Source of the DNA: CAYSLU01 sp964431965
GTDB taxonomy: Bacteria; Verrucomicrobiota; Kiritimatiellia; CAIKKV01; CAYSLU01
Reading direction: 5' to 3'
Assembly: GCA_964431965.1 (NCBI GenBank)
Contig: CAYSLU010000007.1
Span: 1 to 64,000, forward strand
Length of the DNA stretch: 64,000 nt
Shown here: one piece after another, positions 34,280 through 43,311 of the stretch
How the letters are laid out: each line of letters opens with the position of its first letter
Position numbering within the stretch: position 1 is the first letter of the stretch
Notes under the pieces: generated by a model
What the model saw: the letters and a program-made list of their open reading frames with translations, nothing else
What the model was told of the DNA's origin: nothing
Database searches by the model: none
Program-made: the position numbers and the translations under genes

Positions 34280-35698
34280 TCATTCCTTCCTGGTGAGGAT
34301 ATAGCGGACCAGCGCCACGGCGGCCCGCGCGTATACGCTCAAGTCGCTCAGCGACCGGGCCCTCTTGAGATATCCGAGGATGACCCTCGGCCTCATGTAA
34401 AACGACCGATAGCAGGCCTTCGTGTGCCGGATCAGGTCCTCCGCCGTCAGCCCGTTCGGGATGAACACCGGGCGGTAGTACGTCATGTCGGCCCAGTCGC
34501 CAGTCACCGACCCGTACTTCGGCGACTGGTCGAACGCCTCGCTGCCCGGGAACGGGCAGTAGTAGTGGTTGCTGATGTCATCGAGCTTGCAGCGCCGGAT
34601 GAACGCGGCGGACTCGCGAAGCGTCTCCTGCGTCTCGCCCAGGAAACCGGTGATGAAGAAGCCCTTGCACTGGATGCCGGCCTGGTGCGTCAGTTCGATC
34701 GCTCGCTCGATCTTCCCGATGGTGATGCCTTTCGCCATGATGTCCAGGATCTTCTGGCTGCCGCTCTCGACGCCGTAGAGGATCATCCAGCAGCCGGCCT
34801 GCTTCATTCGCTGCAGCGTCTCCGGCATCACCATGTCCACGCGGGCCTGACACGACCAGCTGACGCCGATCTTTCGCTGCTCGAACGCGTCGCACAGCTC
34901 GAACAGCCGCTTGCGGAACACCATCAGGTTGTCATCCTCGAACTGGATGTCGCGGATCCCGAAGCGATCGCGCAGCTCCACGATCATCCGGATCACGTAT
35001 TCGGCGCTGTGGGCGCGCAGGTTGCGCCCGAAGATGCGCCGGTCGCAGAACGTGCACCGGCCCGTGCATCCGCGCGAGGTGCAGATGGACGTAGACGGCG
35101 AGTGGGCCACGCTCTGGGCTTGCACGTTGTAGGCCGCCGGGAATCGCGGAAGCAGGTCCCACGCGGGAAACGGAAGCGCGTCCAGGTCGTGGATCAGCGG
35201 GCGGGCCTCGGTGATTGCCACGGCGCCGCCGCTGCGGATCGCCAGGCCCCGCACGCGGTCCAGCGGCTCCTTCCGCTCGAGCGCCGCCAGGAGCTCGGCA
35301 ATTGTCTCCTCGCCTTCGCCGATGACCGCCACGTCGATCCCGGGGTTCTGCAGGAGGCTCTCCTCCGGCAGCGCCGAGACATGCACGCCGCCCGCGATGA
35401 CCGTTGTCTCCGGGCTCGCCTCCTTGACCAGGCTGGCCAGCTTGGCGGCGCTCCGGAAGGTCGATGTGACCGACGTGATGCCTACCGCGCCGGCCTTCAG
35501 CGCCCCGATGCGCCGGACCGTGTCCGCGTGGTTGAGCCCCTCGACCGGCGCGTCGATGATCGACGTGTCGTGCCCCAGCTGGCGCGTCACGGCCGCAAGC
35601 GCGCACAGCGCCAGAGGCGGCGAGTACGAGCCGGCCGCGGCCAAGCTCCCGTACCGTTCCTCTTTCGTGATCGGCGGGTTGACGAACACCACTCTCAT
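34280..35698 (-). CDS. B12-binding-type radical SAM enzyme
   Basis: 472 residues. N-terminal cobalamin-binding-like domain (about 1-150: VFVNPPITKEERYG, SYSPPLALCALAAV, GITSVTSTFRSAAKL, VIGEGEETI) without a DxHxxG motif, so if it binds cobalamin it does so base-off. Radical SAM core next, CTGRCTFC near 210-217 giving C-x3-C-x2-C, then FEDDNLMVF and YGVESGSQKIL. Such enzymes methylate, rearrange or epimerise unactivated carbons. Here it is flanked by a second radical SAM enzyme (1 base gap) and glycosyltransferases, so a glycan- or lipid-modifying reaction is likely; which one cannot be read. ATG at 35698 immediately after the partner's TGA. Confidence 0.88.
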   Translation of the reverse strand: MRVVFVNPPITKEERYGSLAAAGSYSPPLALCALAAVTRQLGHDTSIIDAPVEGLNHADTVRRIGALKAGAVGITSVTSTFRSAAKLASLVKEASPETTVIAGGVHVSALPEESLLQNPGIDVAVIGEGEETIAELLAALERKEPLDRVRGLAIRSGGAVAITEARPLIHDLDALPFPAWDLLPRFPAAYNVQAQSVAHSPSTSICTSRGCTGRCTFCDRRIFGRNLRAHSAEYVIRMIVELRDRFGIRDIQFEDDNLMVFRKRLFELCDAFEQRKIGVSWSCQARVDMVMPETLQRMKQAGCWMILYGVESGSQKILDIMAKGITIGKIERAIELTHQAGIQCKGFFITGFLGETQETLRESAAFIRRCKLDDISNHYYCPFPGSEAFDQSPKYGSVTGDWADMTYYRPVFIPNGLTAEDLIRHTKACYRSFYMRPRVILGYLKRARSLSDLSVYARAAVALVRYILTRKE

Positions 35699-35699
35699 G

Positions 35700-36794
35700 T
35701 CAGGTGGCCTTCCGGGTTCGATTCCCCGCGGCGGCGTAGCGCTTGAACAGCACCTCGCGCCACATTCTCGGGTTAAGCGCGTTGTTCAGCATCACGTTGC
35801 GCTCCATGTAGCACACGAGCGAGCAGCCGGAGCATCGCTGCTCCGCGGCTTTCCGAAGCGTCGCCTGGGACTCGGCGGACCGGAGCCGGGCCGCCCAGTC
35901 CGGATCCAGAAGCGAGGCCAGCGGCTCCATCAGCACCGAGCAGGGGTACAGCGTGCCCCGAGGGTCCACATAGGCAAACGCCCGGCCGGCATAGCAGGAC
36001 ATGCTCCGCGCGCCCTTTCCGCCCGTGTAGAAGTCGACAATGAGGTCGATGAACCCCTCCAGGTTCCCCCCGGGCAACCGGGCGAGCGCGGCCTGCACGC
36101 GCTCCAGCAGCTCCCGATCCTCCCGGCTGAACCCCATCCGCTGGCGAGCGCCCGAATCCTCCAGGTGGCTGGTCACGATCGGCTGGAAGTTGTGCCGGTC
36201 GGCACCCAGACGCCGGCCGAGCTGCGCCACGGCCTCCAGCTCATCGACGTTGCCGCGGTGCACCACCGTATTCGTGCTGATCTGGGTCGAGTGCCGCCCG
36301 CCGTCCCGCACGCGCACGGCGGTTTCGATGGACCGGGTCACGCGCTCGAACGGGCAGTGCTTCCGGAATCGCTCATGCGTCTCCGGGCTCGCGCCGTCGA
36401 TCGAAAAGCACATCGTGTCGAGGCCGTGCGCCATCAGCGAGCGATACAGCTCCTCCTTGCCGATCATGCCGTTCGTGTTGAGCCCGACGTACATCCCGCA
36501 CTGCTTGGCGAACGCGACGAGCTCGGAAATGTCCTTCCGCAGGAGCGGCTCGCCCCCGCTGATGCCCAGGTACGCCGTCCCCAGACTCCGGAGGTTGCGG
36601 ATGACGGTGAGCATCTCGTCGGTCGACAGGTCGTCATGACCCTCGCGCCAGTAGTTGCAGTACTCGCAGCGGCAGTTGCAGTTCCACGTGACGTCCAGCG
36701 TGACCCACAGCGGGCGCGTCCGGAATCCGCGGTACGCCAGCAGGCGAGCCGGCAACCCGGCCATCGTCGCCACTTTCCGCGGTGTCAGCTTCAT
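35700..36794 (-). CDS. Radical SAM/SPASM-type enzyme
   Basis: 364 residues. Cluster motif C39-x3-C43-x2-C46 (CNCRCEYC) binds the SAM [4Fe-4S]; SGGEPLLRKD, SIDGASPETHERF and TVVHRGNV are typical. A C-terminal Cys group (CYAGRAFAYV..YPCS, then CSGCSLVCYM) fits SPASM or twitch auxiliary clusters. The 364-residue length matches MoaA/PqqE-like enzymes. Start has GAGGGCG close upstream. It precedes the B12-type radical SAM gene by one base, so they are coupled and probably act in sequence on the same substrate, perhaps epimerising or modifying a sugar or lipid. Substrate unknown. Confidence 0.85.
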   Translation of the reverse strand: MKLTPRKVATMAGLPARLLAYRGFRTRPLWVTLDVTWNCNCRCEYCNYWREGHDDLSTDEMLTVIRNLRSLGTAYLGISGGEPLLRKDISELVAFAKQCGMYVGLNTNGMIGKEELYRSLMAHGLDTMCFSIDGASPETHERFRKHCPFERVTRSIETAVRVRDGGRHSTQISTNTVVHRGNVDELEAVAQLGRRLGADRHNFQPIVTSHLEDSGARQRMGFSREDRELLERVQAALARLPGGNLEGFIDLIVDFYTGGKGARSMSCYAGRAFAYVDPRGTLYPCSVLMEPLASLLDPDWAARLRSAESQATLRKAAEQRCSGCSLVCYMERNVMLNNALNPRMWREVLFKRYAAAGNRTRKAT

Positions 36795-36898
36795 TTCGCC
36801 CTCGTGTCGTTCTCAGCCTGCTGCGCGCCCGGGGGCCCGATGAGGCCCCTCGCTCACGCAGCACCGCGAGGATGCCTTCAGCGGCAAGCCGGCCGCCC

Positions 36899-38101
36899 TC
36901 ATCGGGCGCCTCCTGCCGGGTCCAACCGCCGCGCGAGGCATGACTCGGCCACCTCCCGGTACAGGCGCTCGGTTCGCGCCACCATGGCGCCCACGGAGTA
37001 GGTGGACTCGACAAAGCGTCGACCCGCCGCGCCCATGGCCTGCAGGCGTTCGGGATGGTCCAACATCTCGATCATCGCGCGGGCCAGACCGGCGCTATCC
37101 GCCGGTTCCACCAGCACGCCGGTCTCCCCGTCCCGAAACGCCTCGGGTATGCCGCCGACCCGGGTGCCGACGACCGGCTTGCCGCACGCTTGGGCCTCGA
37201 TCAAGACGATCCCGAACGGCTCGCGCAGCGACGGGAAGACGAACAGGTCCAGCGCCTGCATGACGCGGGGCATGTCGCTCCGCGTGCCCGCCCACGTCAC
37301 CCGGCCTTCAATCCCCAGGCGCCGGGCCAGATCCCGGAGCTCCTGCCGGAACGCCGACTGCTCGGAGAACGCCGAATCGCCCACAAACAGGAAGTGCGCC
37401 TTCGGATGCCGCCGCACAACGTCCGGCGCGGCCTCGAGCAGGTATCGGTGTCCTTTCCACGGGTGCAGGCGCCCCGCCGTTCCGATCAGCACGGCATCGG
37501 GGGGAATCCCCAGCTCGAGTCGGAACGAGGGATCGGCCGGCGCGACGTGGAACCGGCGCGTGTCGATCCCGTAGGGAATCAGCGCAATGCGGCCGGCCGG
37601 GAGCCCGCGGCCGAGCAGCTCCCGGCGCATGCTCTCCGAGGCGACGATGATATGGTGGGCGCGCGTAACGGCAAAGAACTCCAGCGCCGCGTAGAGGCGC
37701 TCTTTGGAAAAGGCCCGGGCCCAGTTCAGCCAGCCGTGCGCAAAGCATACCCGCGGCACGCCCATGCCCGCGCCCGCCAGCCACCCGATGAAGTCGGACC
37801 GCGAATCGTGCGTGTGCAGGATGTCGACCTTCCGGGCACGCTGCAGTTCGCGGACCAGGCGGAGGTCGCCACTGGAGTAGCGGGTCGGCAGCCCGATCTG
37901 CCGGCAGGCAATCCGCCGCTCTGCCAGGGCGTCCAGGAACACCTGGGCCGGACGGGCCGGGTTGACGACGCAGCCCAGCGTAACGTCAAACCGCCCCGGG
38001 TCTATTCCGGAAAGCAGGTCCAGCAGGTAGGTCTCGGGCCCGGTCAGTGTCGTGATGCCCCGGCAGTTCCGGAGATGAAGCACGCGGATGGTCTGCGTCA
38101 T
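36899..38101 (-). CDS. Glycosyltransferase family 4 (GT-B)
   Basis: 400 residues, cytoplasmic or membrane-associated. N-terminal acceptor half: LHLRNCRGITTLTGPETYL, CFAHGWLNWA; C-terminal donor half: IGTAGRLHPWKGHRYLLEA, DLFVFPSLREPFGIVLIEAQACGKPVVGTRVGG with the E-x7-E motif. It transfers a nucleotide-sugar to a lipid-linked acceptor. The start at 38101 is the first convincing ATG; a long open frame upstream is antisense sequence. It follows the Wzy/ligase-like gene by 11 bases on the minus strand. Confidence 0.87.
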   Translation of the reverse strand: MTQTIRVLHLRNCRGITTLTGPETYLLDLLSGIDPGRFDVTLGCVVNPARPAQVFLDALAERRIACRQIGLPTRYSSGDLRLVRELQRARKVDILHTHDSRSDFIGWLAGAGMGVPRVCFAHGWLNWARAFSKERLYAALEFFAVTRAHHIIVASESMRRELLGRGLPAGRIALIPYGIDTRRFHVAPADPSFRLELGIPPDAVLIGTAGRLHPWKGHRYLLEAAPDVVRRHPKAHFLFVGDSAFSEQSAFRQELRDLARRLGIEGRVTWAGTRSDMPRVMQALDLFVFPSLREPFGIVLIEAQACGKPVVGTRVGGIPEAFRDGETGVLVEPADSAGLARAMIEMLDHPERLQAMGAAGRRFVESTYSVGAMVARTERLYREVAESCLARRLDPAGGAR

Positions 38102-38112
38102 ACCCTTATCTC

Positions 38113-39567
38113 TCACCCTGCGACGGCCCTGGCCGCTTCGCCCGTGTCGTCGCCGGGCACCGGACGGAACCAGAGGCGCTCGATCAGGCACGGCATGACC
38201 ATGAGGATCCAGTAGAACTTCGTGAACCAGACCGTATTCGCCAACGAAACCACCAGGAAGCCGACAAAGACGGCCAGCAACCCCTGGCAAAGGAACGCCA
38301 TCGGGGAATCCCCGGCTCGGTGGAACGTTCGCTGAAGACGGAACAGATCGCGAAGGGTCAGAATGATGAGGCCCACCATCATCGCGGCGCCCGGGATGCC
38401 CATCTCGACCAGAAACACGATGAACGAGTTTGCATTGCCCGAGCACTGGATGGCGATCTGCGACGTGAGATACGGCTGCACGAGCGGAGAGAACCCGTTG
38501 ATCCCCGCCCCGAGCAGCATGTGTCGGGCGCTTTCCTGAAACACGCTCAGGCCGGCCTGGAGCGTCTCGAGCCGCGGCGTGAAGGTGTCCTGGGACAACT
38601 GCGGGATCGCGATCTGAGCCCCGGTCAGGCTGACCCAGATCGACAGCATCTGAGCCTTGAGCGAGTCAAACAGCAAGGTCTGGCTGATGATGGCAAATGC
38701 CCCCGCCACGAGCGCCAGGACGAGGAATCCCGTCCGGCGATGGAACACCATCATCACGGCGGTGAACGTCAAAACGCCCAGGATGGCCGACCGGTTCAGG
38801 CTGGCGATCAGGGCGGCCGCCAGCAGGACCAGCGCGAGCAGCAAGCCCGCTTTCCTCGGCCCGGGCGGCTCGCCCGCATGCATGGCGAAGCAGAGGCCGA
38901 GCAGGAACATCGTCTGGGTTCCATAGGCGACCGGATCGCCCGTGGATCCGCCCGCCCGGATCACGCTGCCGGGGTCCACGATGATGCTGCCGAAGAACGG
39001 AATCTGAAAGAACATCTGAGCGAGGCCGATCACCGCCAGGCCGGCGCCGATCGCCGCCAGCACGCCGAGGAACCGGCGAAAGTGCACGCGCGTCCGGATA
39101 ACGGTCAGGATCACAAAGTACAGCCCGACGGGAACGAAGACCTTGGACATGTCCTGGGTGACCAGTTGCTTGAACCCGGCGTGAAGCGGATCGAGTATGC
39201 CGGTCGTGAGCACCATCCACAGGAGAATCCCGATCATCAGCCGGTTCTGGGGAAACGCCGGGAGCTCGATCCGCCGAAGCAGAAGGAACGGGACCCACGA
39301 CACCATCAGGATCATGAAGGCCGGGCTGGCGACGGGAATGACGACCAGCTCCGTGACGATCAGGAACAGGTAGAGTCCGAGCTCAACGTGAAGCAGGATC
39401 AGCACCGCGAGGATCATCCCCGCGACGAGCGGAACCGAGAGGCCGCCGAAGAGGATGACGATCAACCCCAGCAGGCCGCCAACGGCCAACGACAGCCCCG
39501 CGCGGTCAAGCGCCAGCCGGCCTCCCGCGGCGCCGGCCAGGGATCGCCAGAGATCCGAGGCTGCCAT
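38113..39567 (-). CDS. O-antigen ligase/polymerase-like membrane protein (Wzy or WaaL)
   Basis: 484 residues with about eleven to twelve hydrophobic segments (first near 25-75, the rest through the end) and large external loops. Pattern and location in a Wza/Wzc locus fit O-antigen polymerase or ligase families, which are variable; loop residues with QDMSKVFVPVGLYF and TLQAGLSVFQESARHMLLGAGINGF are the GINGF/H-type C-terminal loop of WaaL-like proteins. It would join lipid-linked repeats in the periplasm. ATG at 39567 is one base after the stop of the glycosidase-like gene, with GGAGAAT upstream: tightly coupled. A second candidate lies at 51694-52890. Confidence 0.8.
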   Translation of the reverse strand: MAASDLWRSLAGAAGGRLALDRAGLSLAVGGLLGLIVILFGGLSVPLVAGMILAVLILLHVELGLYLFLIVTELVVIPVASPAFMILMVSWVPFLLLRRIELPAFPQNRLMIGILLWMVLTTGILDPLHAGFKQLVTQDMSKVFVPVGLYFVILTVIRTRVHFRRFLGVLAAIGAGLAVIGLAQMFFQIPFFGSIIVDPGSVIRAGGSTGDPVAYGTQTMFLLGLCFAMHAGEPPGPRKAGLLLALVLLAAALIASLNRSAILGVLTFTAVMMVFHRRTGFLVLALVAGAFAIISQTLLFDSLKAQMLSIWVSLTGAQIAIPQLSQDTFTPRLETLQAGLSVFQESARHMLLGAGINGFSPLVQPYLTSQIAIQCSGNANSFIVFLVEMGIPGAAMMVGLIILTLRDLFRLQRTFHRAGDSPMAFLCQGLLAVFVGFLVVSLANTVWFTKFYWILMVMPCLIERLWFRPVPGDDTGEAARAVAG

Positions 39568-39568
39568 C

Positions 39569-41005
39569 CTATTCTCCCCGCAGGTTCGTCTCGCGCGCGC
39601 CGCCGCGCCGGACGTTCTTCTCGATCTCCGTAATCTTGCCGTCCTGATCCCTGACGTAGATCAGCGCACGCGCGGTGCCGCCATCCAGCACGCGCACTTC
39701 CCACACCTTGAACTGGCTGACGTATGTCGCATCCAGCGTGTAGCCGGGATAGCGGGCGAGCAGCCCCTGCTTGATGTCCGCGTCATTCTCGATCGTCGTG
39801 ACCACGTCGGCGGACTTCATCTGGGCCTGGGCGCCCGCGCCGCCCGCCCCCGCCGTCACCTCCGGGGACTCGCCGCCCTCCCGCCCCCCTCGCCGGCCGC
39901 CCTCGCCGCCTCGCCGGCCGCGCCCCTCCATCCCGCCGCCTTCACGGCCCACCCCGGAGCCGGACTCCCCGCCGCCCTCACCACCTGTAGGCGACGAGGA
40001 TTGGACGGCCGCCGGAATCGTCGCCGGTCCGCCCGACAGAACCCGGTTGGTCACGATCGGCTCCAGTTCGCGGAACCAGCGGCTCGTATCGGGCGTGACC
40101 TGCGCGTACCCGCCCGCGCCCTGCCATGCGTTCGCGCCCTTCTTCTCTTTGAAGTAGAAGAACCCCGTTGCACCGTGCTTCACGAACAGATCGAGAAAGT
40201 CCTGCATCTGCTGCTTCGATGTGAACGCCGGCCACTGGATCTTGGGCTCCTGGCCGCTCTGCCGGCTGAACTCGGTCACCCAGAACAGCTTGGACTTGGA
40301 CGCCTTCGACAGCTCGGACAGCGGCTTCGCCATCTGCGCCATCAGCCGCTGGTCGGGCTGGTCGGAGAAGAAATCGCCCCCAAGCCCGTCGATGTAGTCG
40401 CCTCGGATCGCCGCCATGGTCGGCGCGATGTTCCAGTCACCGGCGATCTTCAGCACGACCGGCACGTCCGCGACGATCTGCTTCATGCTGCGCGCGTAGT
40501 CGTTCAGCATCCTGGCGTAGTCCGCGTCCGTCATGCTCTTCGGCGCAGCCAGGACGTTGATCTCGTTGAAGAACGTCATGCCGCGCAGCCCGGCCTTGGT
40601 CACGGCGGGCCCAAACCGCTTCCACTCGGCCTCGAACTGCGAGCGCACGGCCGCGCTCTTGAGATCCACGAGGGACTTGACCGGAGGGTGCGTGACGAAC
40701 AGCACGAAGTAGGTCTCGCCGTTCTGCGTCAACCGGTCGGTCAGGTCGTTGACGGACTTGACGTGATCGCTGGACTGCCCCTTCGTGAATTTGTCGTTGT
40801 CGATCCAGATCTGGTTGACCGTCATGGGAATGCAGGGCTTGCCGTCCCACCAGAGCACGCGCTTCTCGTCGATGCGCCAGTGCACCTGGTTGTACTGCCC
40901 CTCGCTGAACGCGGCGGGCTTGGCCGGGGCGGGCGCCGCCCGCACTCCCTGCCCCATCGCCCCGAGAAGCCCCGTGACCCCTGCCAACAGAATGAGTCGT
41001 CGCAC
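39569..41005 (-). CDS. Exported glycoside-hydrolase-like protein with Gly/Arg-rich linker
   Basis: 478 residues, GTG start with GGGGAGG six bases upstream. A signal peptide (LILLAGVTGLLGAM..VRA-AP) sends it to the periplasm. Residues about 35-325 look like a (beta/alpha)8 glycosidase: FFNEIN with Glu148 as candidate acid/base and FWVTEFSR with Glu245 as candidate nucleophile, 97 residues apart, as in clan GH-A. Residues 336-398 are a low-complexity Gly/Arg/Glu linker (EGGGESGSG, GRGRRGGEGG), followed by a small C-terminal domain (about 400-478) of PepSY-like length, unassigned. It lies between the Wzc-like kinase and the polymerase-like gene, so a glycosidase that edits the exported glycan, as PslG-like enzymes do, is likely. 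Catalytic assignment needs a model. Confidence 0.75.
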   Translation of the reverse strand: MRRLILLAGVTGLLGAMGQGVRAAPAPAKPAAFSEGQYNQVHWRIDEKRVLWWDGKPCIPMTVNQIWIDNDKFTKGQSSDHVKSVNDLTDRLTQNGETYFVLFVTHPPVKSLVDLKSAAVRSQFEAEWKRFGPAVTKAGLRGMTFFNEINVLAAPKSMTDADYARMLNDYARSMKQIVADVPVVLKIAGDWNIAPTMAAIRGDYIDGLGGDFFSDQPDQRLMAQMAKPLSELSKASKSKLFWVTEFSRQSGQEPKIQWPAFTSKQQMQDFLDLFVKHGATGFFYFKEKKGANAWQGAGGYAQVTPDTSRWFRELEPIVTNRVLSGGPATIPAAVQSSSPTGGEGGGESGSGVGREGGGMEGRGRRGGEGGRRGGREGGESPEVTAGAGGAGAQAQMKSADVVTTIENDADIKQGLLARYPGYTLDATYVSQFKVWEVRVLDGGTARALIYVRDQDGKITEIEKNVRRGGARETNLRGE

Positions 41006-41030
41006 GACAACCTCCCCGTCCGGATGGACG

Positions 41031-43289
41031 TTACTTGTCGATCTTGTCGCCGTCGTAGTAGTGCTGGGCGTAGTACTCGTAGCCGTACCGGCTCTCGACG
41101 TCGACGTTGTTCATCACGATTCCCAGCAGGCGGGCGTTCACCTTCTGAAGCAGGGCCTTGGCCCGCTGGCACAGCCGACGGCTGGTCTGGCGGGCGTGAA
41201 CGACCATGAACACGCCGTGAACGAAACTGCTGAGGATGGCGGCATCCGTGACCGCGATCACCGGGGGCGAATCGACAACGATGACATCGTACGAAGCCTT
41301 TGCCTGCTGCAGCAGCTCCGGGACCCGCCCGGCGCTGATCAGCTCGGACGGGTTGGGCGGGATGGCGCCGCCGCAGATGAGGTCGAGTCCGGGAATGCCC
41401 GACGGCTGGATCACGTCGCTCAGCTCCGCCCCGGCGCCGAGGTAGTTCGACAGACCGGGCTCGCGGCGCTTGCCGAAGACCAGCCCGAGCATGGGGCTGC
41501 GCATATCGGCGTCGATCAGCAGGACACGGCTGCCGAGCTGCGCCATGGTGATGGAGAGGTTGGCGGCCGTCGTGGACTTTCCCTCTCCCTTGACCGAGCT
41601 TGTGACCAGGAACACCCGGCTCTTCTCCTGAATGCCGGCGAACTGGATGTTCGTCCGAAGCGAGCGGTACGCCTCAGCCACAACCGACCGGGGCTCGAAG
41701 TGCGTCAGCAGACGCTTCTCCATCATGCCCGCCGTGGCGGCGTCATCGCGCTCTCCGGATCGGCCGCGCCGCTCGCGCTTGCGATCGCCGGGGCGGATCG
41801 TCGGGATCACGGCGTACACCGGCAGCTGCAGCACGCTCTCCACCATCTCCACGGTCTTCAGCGTGTCGTCGATGTGCTCGATGAAGAACGCCACGCCGAT
41901 CGCCCCCATCAACCCGACGATGAGGCCCAGCAACGGATACACCGACTTCGGTATGCCCGACGGAAAGGGCGACGCAACCGCGGGATCGACGATGCTCGTC
42001 TCGCTCAGCTTCTGGGCCTCGGTGATCCGGGCTCCCTCCAGCTGCGTCTTCAGCGAGTCCAGGTTCGACTGGGCGAATTTCACCGCGTTCTGCAGCGTCT
42101 CCCACTCGACCTGCTTCTCCGCCGAGAACATGAGGTCCGGCGGGTAGCTGGTCAGAATCGCCTCCAGCGCCTTCTTCTTCTCGATCGCCACGTTCAGAGC
42201 CGTCTCCTTGGCGAGCAGCTCGGTCACGAGCTCGTCGTAATGCGGGCTGACGTTGGACATCTCCGCGCCGGCCAGCTTCTTGACCTGGCGATCGAGTTCA
42301 GCCCGCGTCGTCACCAGTTTCCGCTCCATCGCGACCATGCGCGGGTGCAGCGGGCCGAAGTCCGGGGCCAGCGACGCCTTCTCGATCTCGAGCGAAAGGA
42401 CCTGCTTGCGGAGATCCTGCACCACGGGATCGCTGAAGGTGACCTCGGCCGTGGCCAGCTGGCCGCTGTACTGCGCCAGCTTCTGGCGAAGGCCGGCCAC
42501 GTGTACGCGGAGCTGATCGATCTCGGACGACGTGTTCTTGGTGGCGCTGTCGAACTTCACGAGCTCCGCCATCACCAGCTCGACCTTGCGCTCCGGGTAG
42601 ATGCTCCCCTGCTTGACGATGAACGTCTTCAGCTCGTCCTGCGCCTGCTTCAGGAGCCCCTCCGCCACCTTCACGCGCTCCTGGATGAACTCCTTCGCGA
42701 CCCGCGCCTCGGCGGAGTTCATGTCCTTCATATGCTCGACGAAGTTCCGGGCCGCGCTGTTGGCCACCTTGGCCGCCGTGTCGGCGTCCTCGTAGACGGC
42801 CTTGATCTCGATCAGGCCGGTCTTGGGCAGAAGCGATGTGGTGATCGCGTCCTGAATGCCCTGGATCAGCTGGTCGTGGGGAGGCAGAGTCTTGAACGTA
42901 CCGTACCGGAGGAACTTGATGGTCTTGCGCTTGATCATCCCCACCGTCTTCCCGATCCCGCGCCGGGATGTCCGGCCGGCCGCAGCGGCGTCGTCGAGGT
43001 GGAGCTCGGCCACGATTTTTTCGGCAATCGTTCGGCTGCGGAGGATCTCCCGGTAGGTTTCCCCCATGAGCTGGATGCCGTTCTGGCTGTCGCCCACCGA
43101 CCCCGAGCCGGAGGACAGCGTGATCCGCGGCTGGTTCAGCGCGGACTTGATCACCACCGTCGTCTTGGCGCTGTACTGCGGGTCGATCAGCAGCGATCCG
43201 GCCAGCGCGACCAGAAAGGCGACGCCGGTCACGTAGGCGATGAGCTTCCGATTGACCAGCGCGATCCTCAAATATTCGCGGAAATCCAT
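41031..43289 (-). CDS. wzc: Wzc-like tyrosine autokinase / polysaccharide co-polymerase
   Basis: 752 residues, inner membrane. Membrane segments near 20-40 and 470-490 flank a long periplasmic coiled-coil-rich Wzz-type domain. The C-terminal BY-kinase has Walker A VKGEGKSTTAANL (GEGKST about 567-572), Walker A' LLIDADMRSP and the Walker B-like VIVDSPP. The last twenty residues include a Tyr cluster (YGYEYY..HYY) for autophosphorylation. It controls chain length and export with Wza. The fused kinase is the proteobacterial-type arrangement. ATG at 43289 with AAAGGAGA six bases upstream. It lies 22 bases after the wza-like gene's stop. Confidence 0.93.
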   Translation of the reverse strand: MDFREYLRIALVNRKLIAYVTGVAFLVALAGSLLIDPQYSAKTTVVIKSALNQPRITLSSGSGSVGDSQNGIQLMGETYREILRSRTIAEKIVAELHLDDAAAAGRTSRRGIGKTVGMIKRKTIKFLRYGTFKTLPPHDQLIQGIQDAITTSLLPKTGLIEIKAVYEDADTAAKVANSAARNFVEHMKDMNSAEARVAKEFIQERVKVAEGLLKQAQDELKTFIVKQGSIYPERKVELVMAELVKFDSATKNTSSEIDQLRVHVAGLRQKLAQYSGQLATAEVTFSDPVVQDLRKQVLSLEIEKASLAPDFGPLHPRMVAMERKLVTTRAELDRQVKKLAGAEMSNVSPHYDELVTELLAKETALNVAIEKKKALEAILTSYPPDLMFSAEKQVEWETLQNAVKFAQSNLDSLKTQLEGARITEAQKLSETSIVDPAVASPFPSGIPKSVYPLLGLIVGLMGAIGVAFFIEHIDDTLKTVEMVESVLQLPVYAVIPTIRPGDRKRERRGRSGERDDAATAGMMEKRLLTHFEPRSVVAEAYRSLRTNIQFAGIQEKSRVFLVTSSVKGEGKSTTAANLSITMAQLGSRVLLIDADMRSPMLGLVFGKRREPGLSNYLGAGAELSDVIQPSGIPGLDLICGGAIPPNPSELISAGRVPELLQQAKASYDVIVVDSPPVIAVTDAAILSSFVHGVFMVVHARQTSRRLCQRAKALLQKVNARLLGIVMNNVDVESRYGYEYYAQHYYDGDKIDK

Positions 43290-43311
43290 GAACTCTCCTT
43301 TGGCGGGCGGC

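Noticed and set aside
38320..39633. 437-residue plus-strand frame opposite the polymerase-like gene
   Set aside because: Low-complexity His/Arg/Gln/Glu composition of antisense to hydrophobic codons; no motif.
39811..40000. Gly/Arg repeats that look like a tandem repeat or CRISPR
   Set aside because: They encode the linker of the glycosidase-like protein in frame, and spacers and repeats are not regular.
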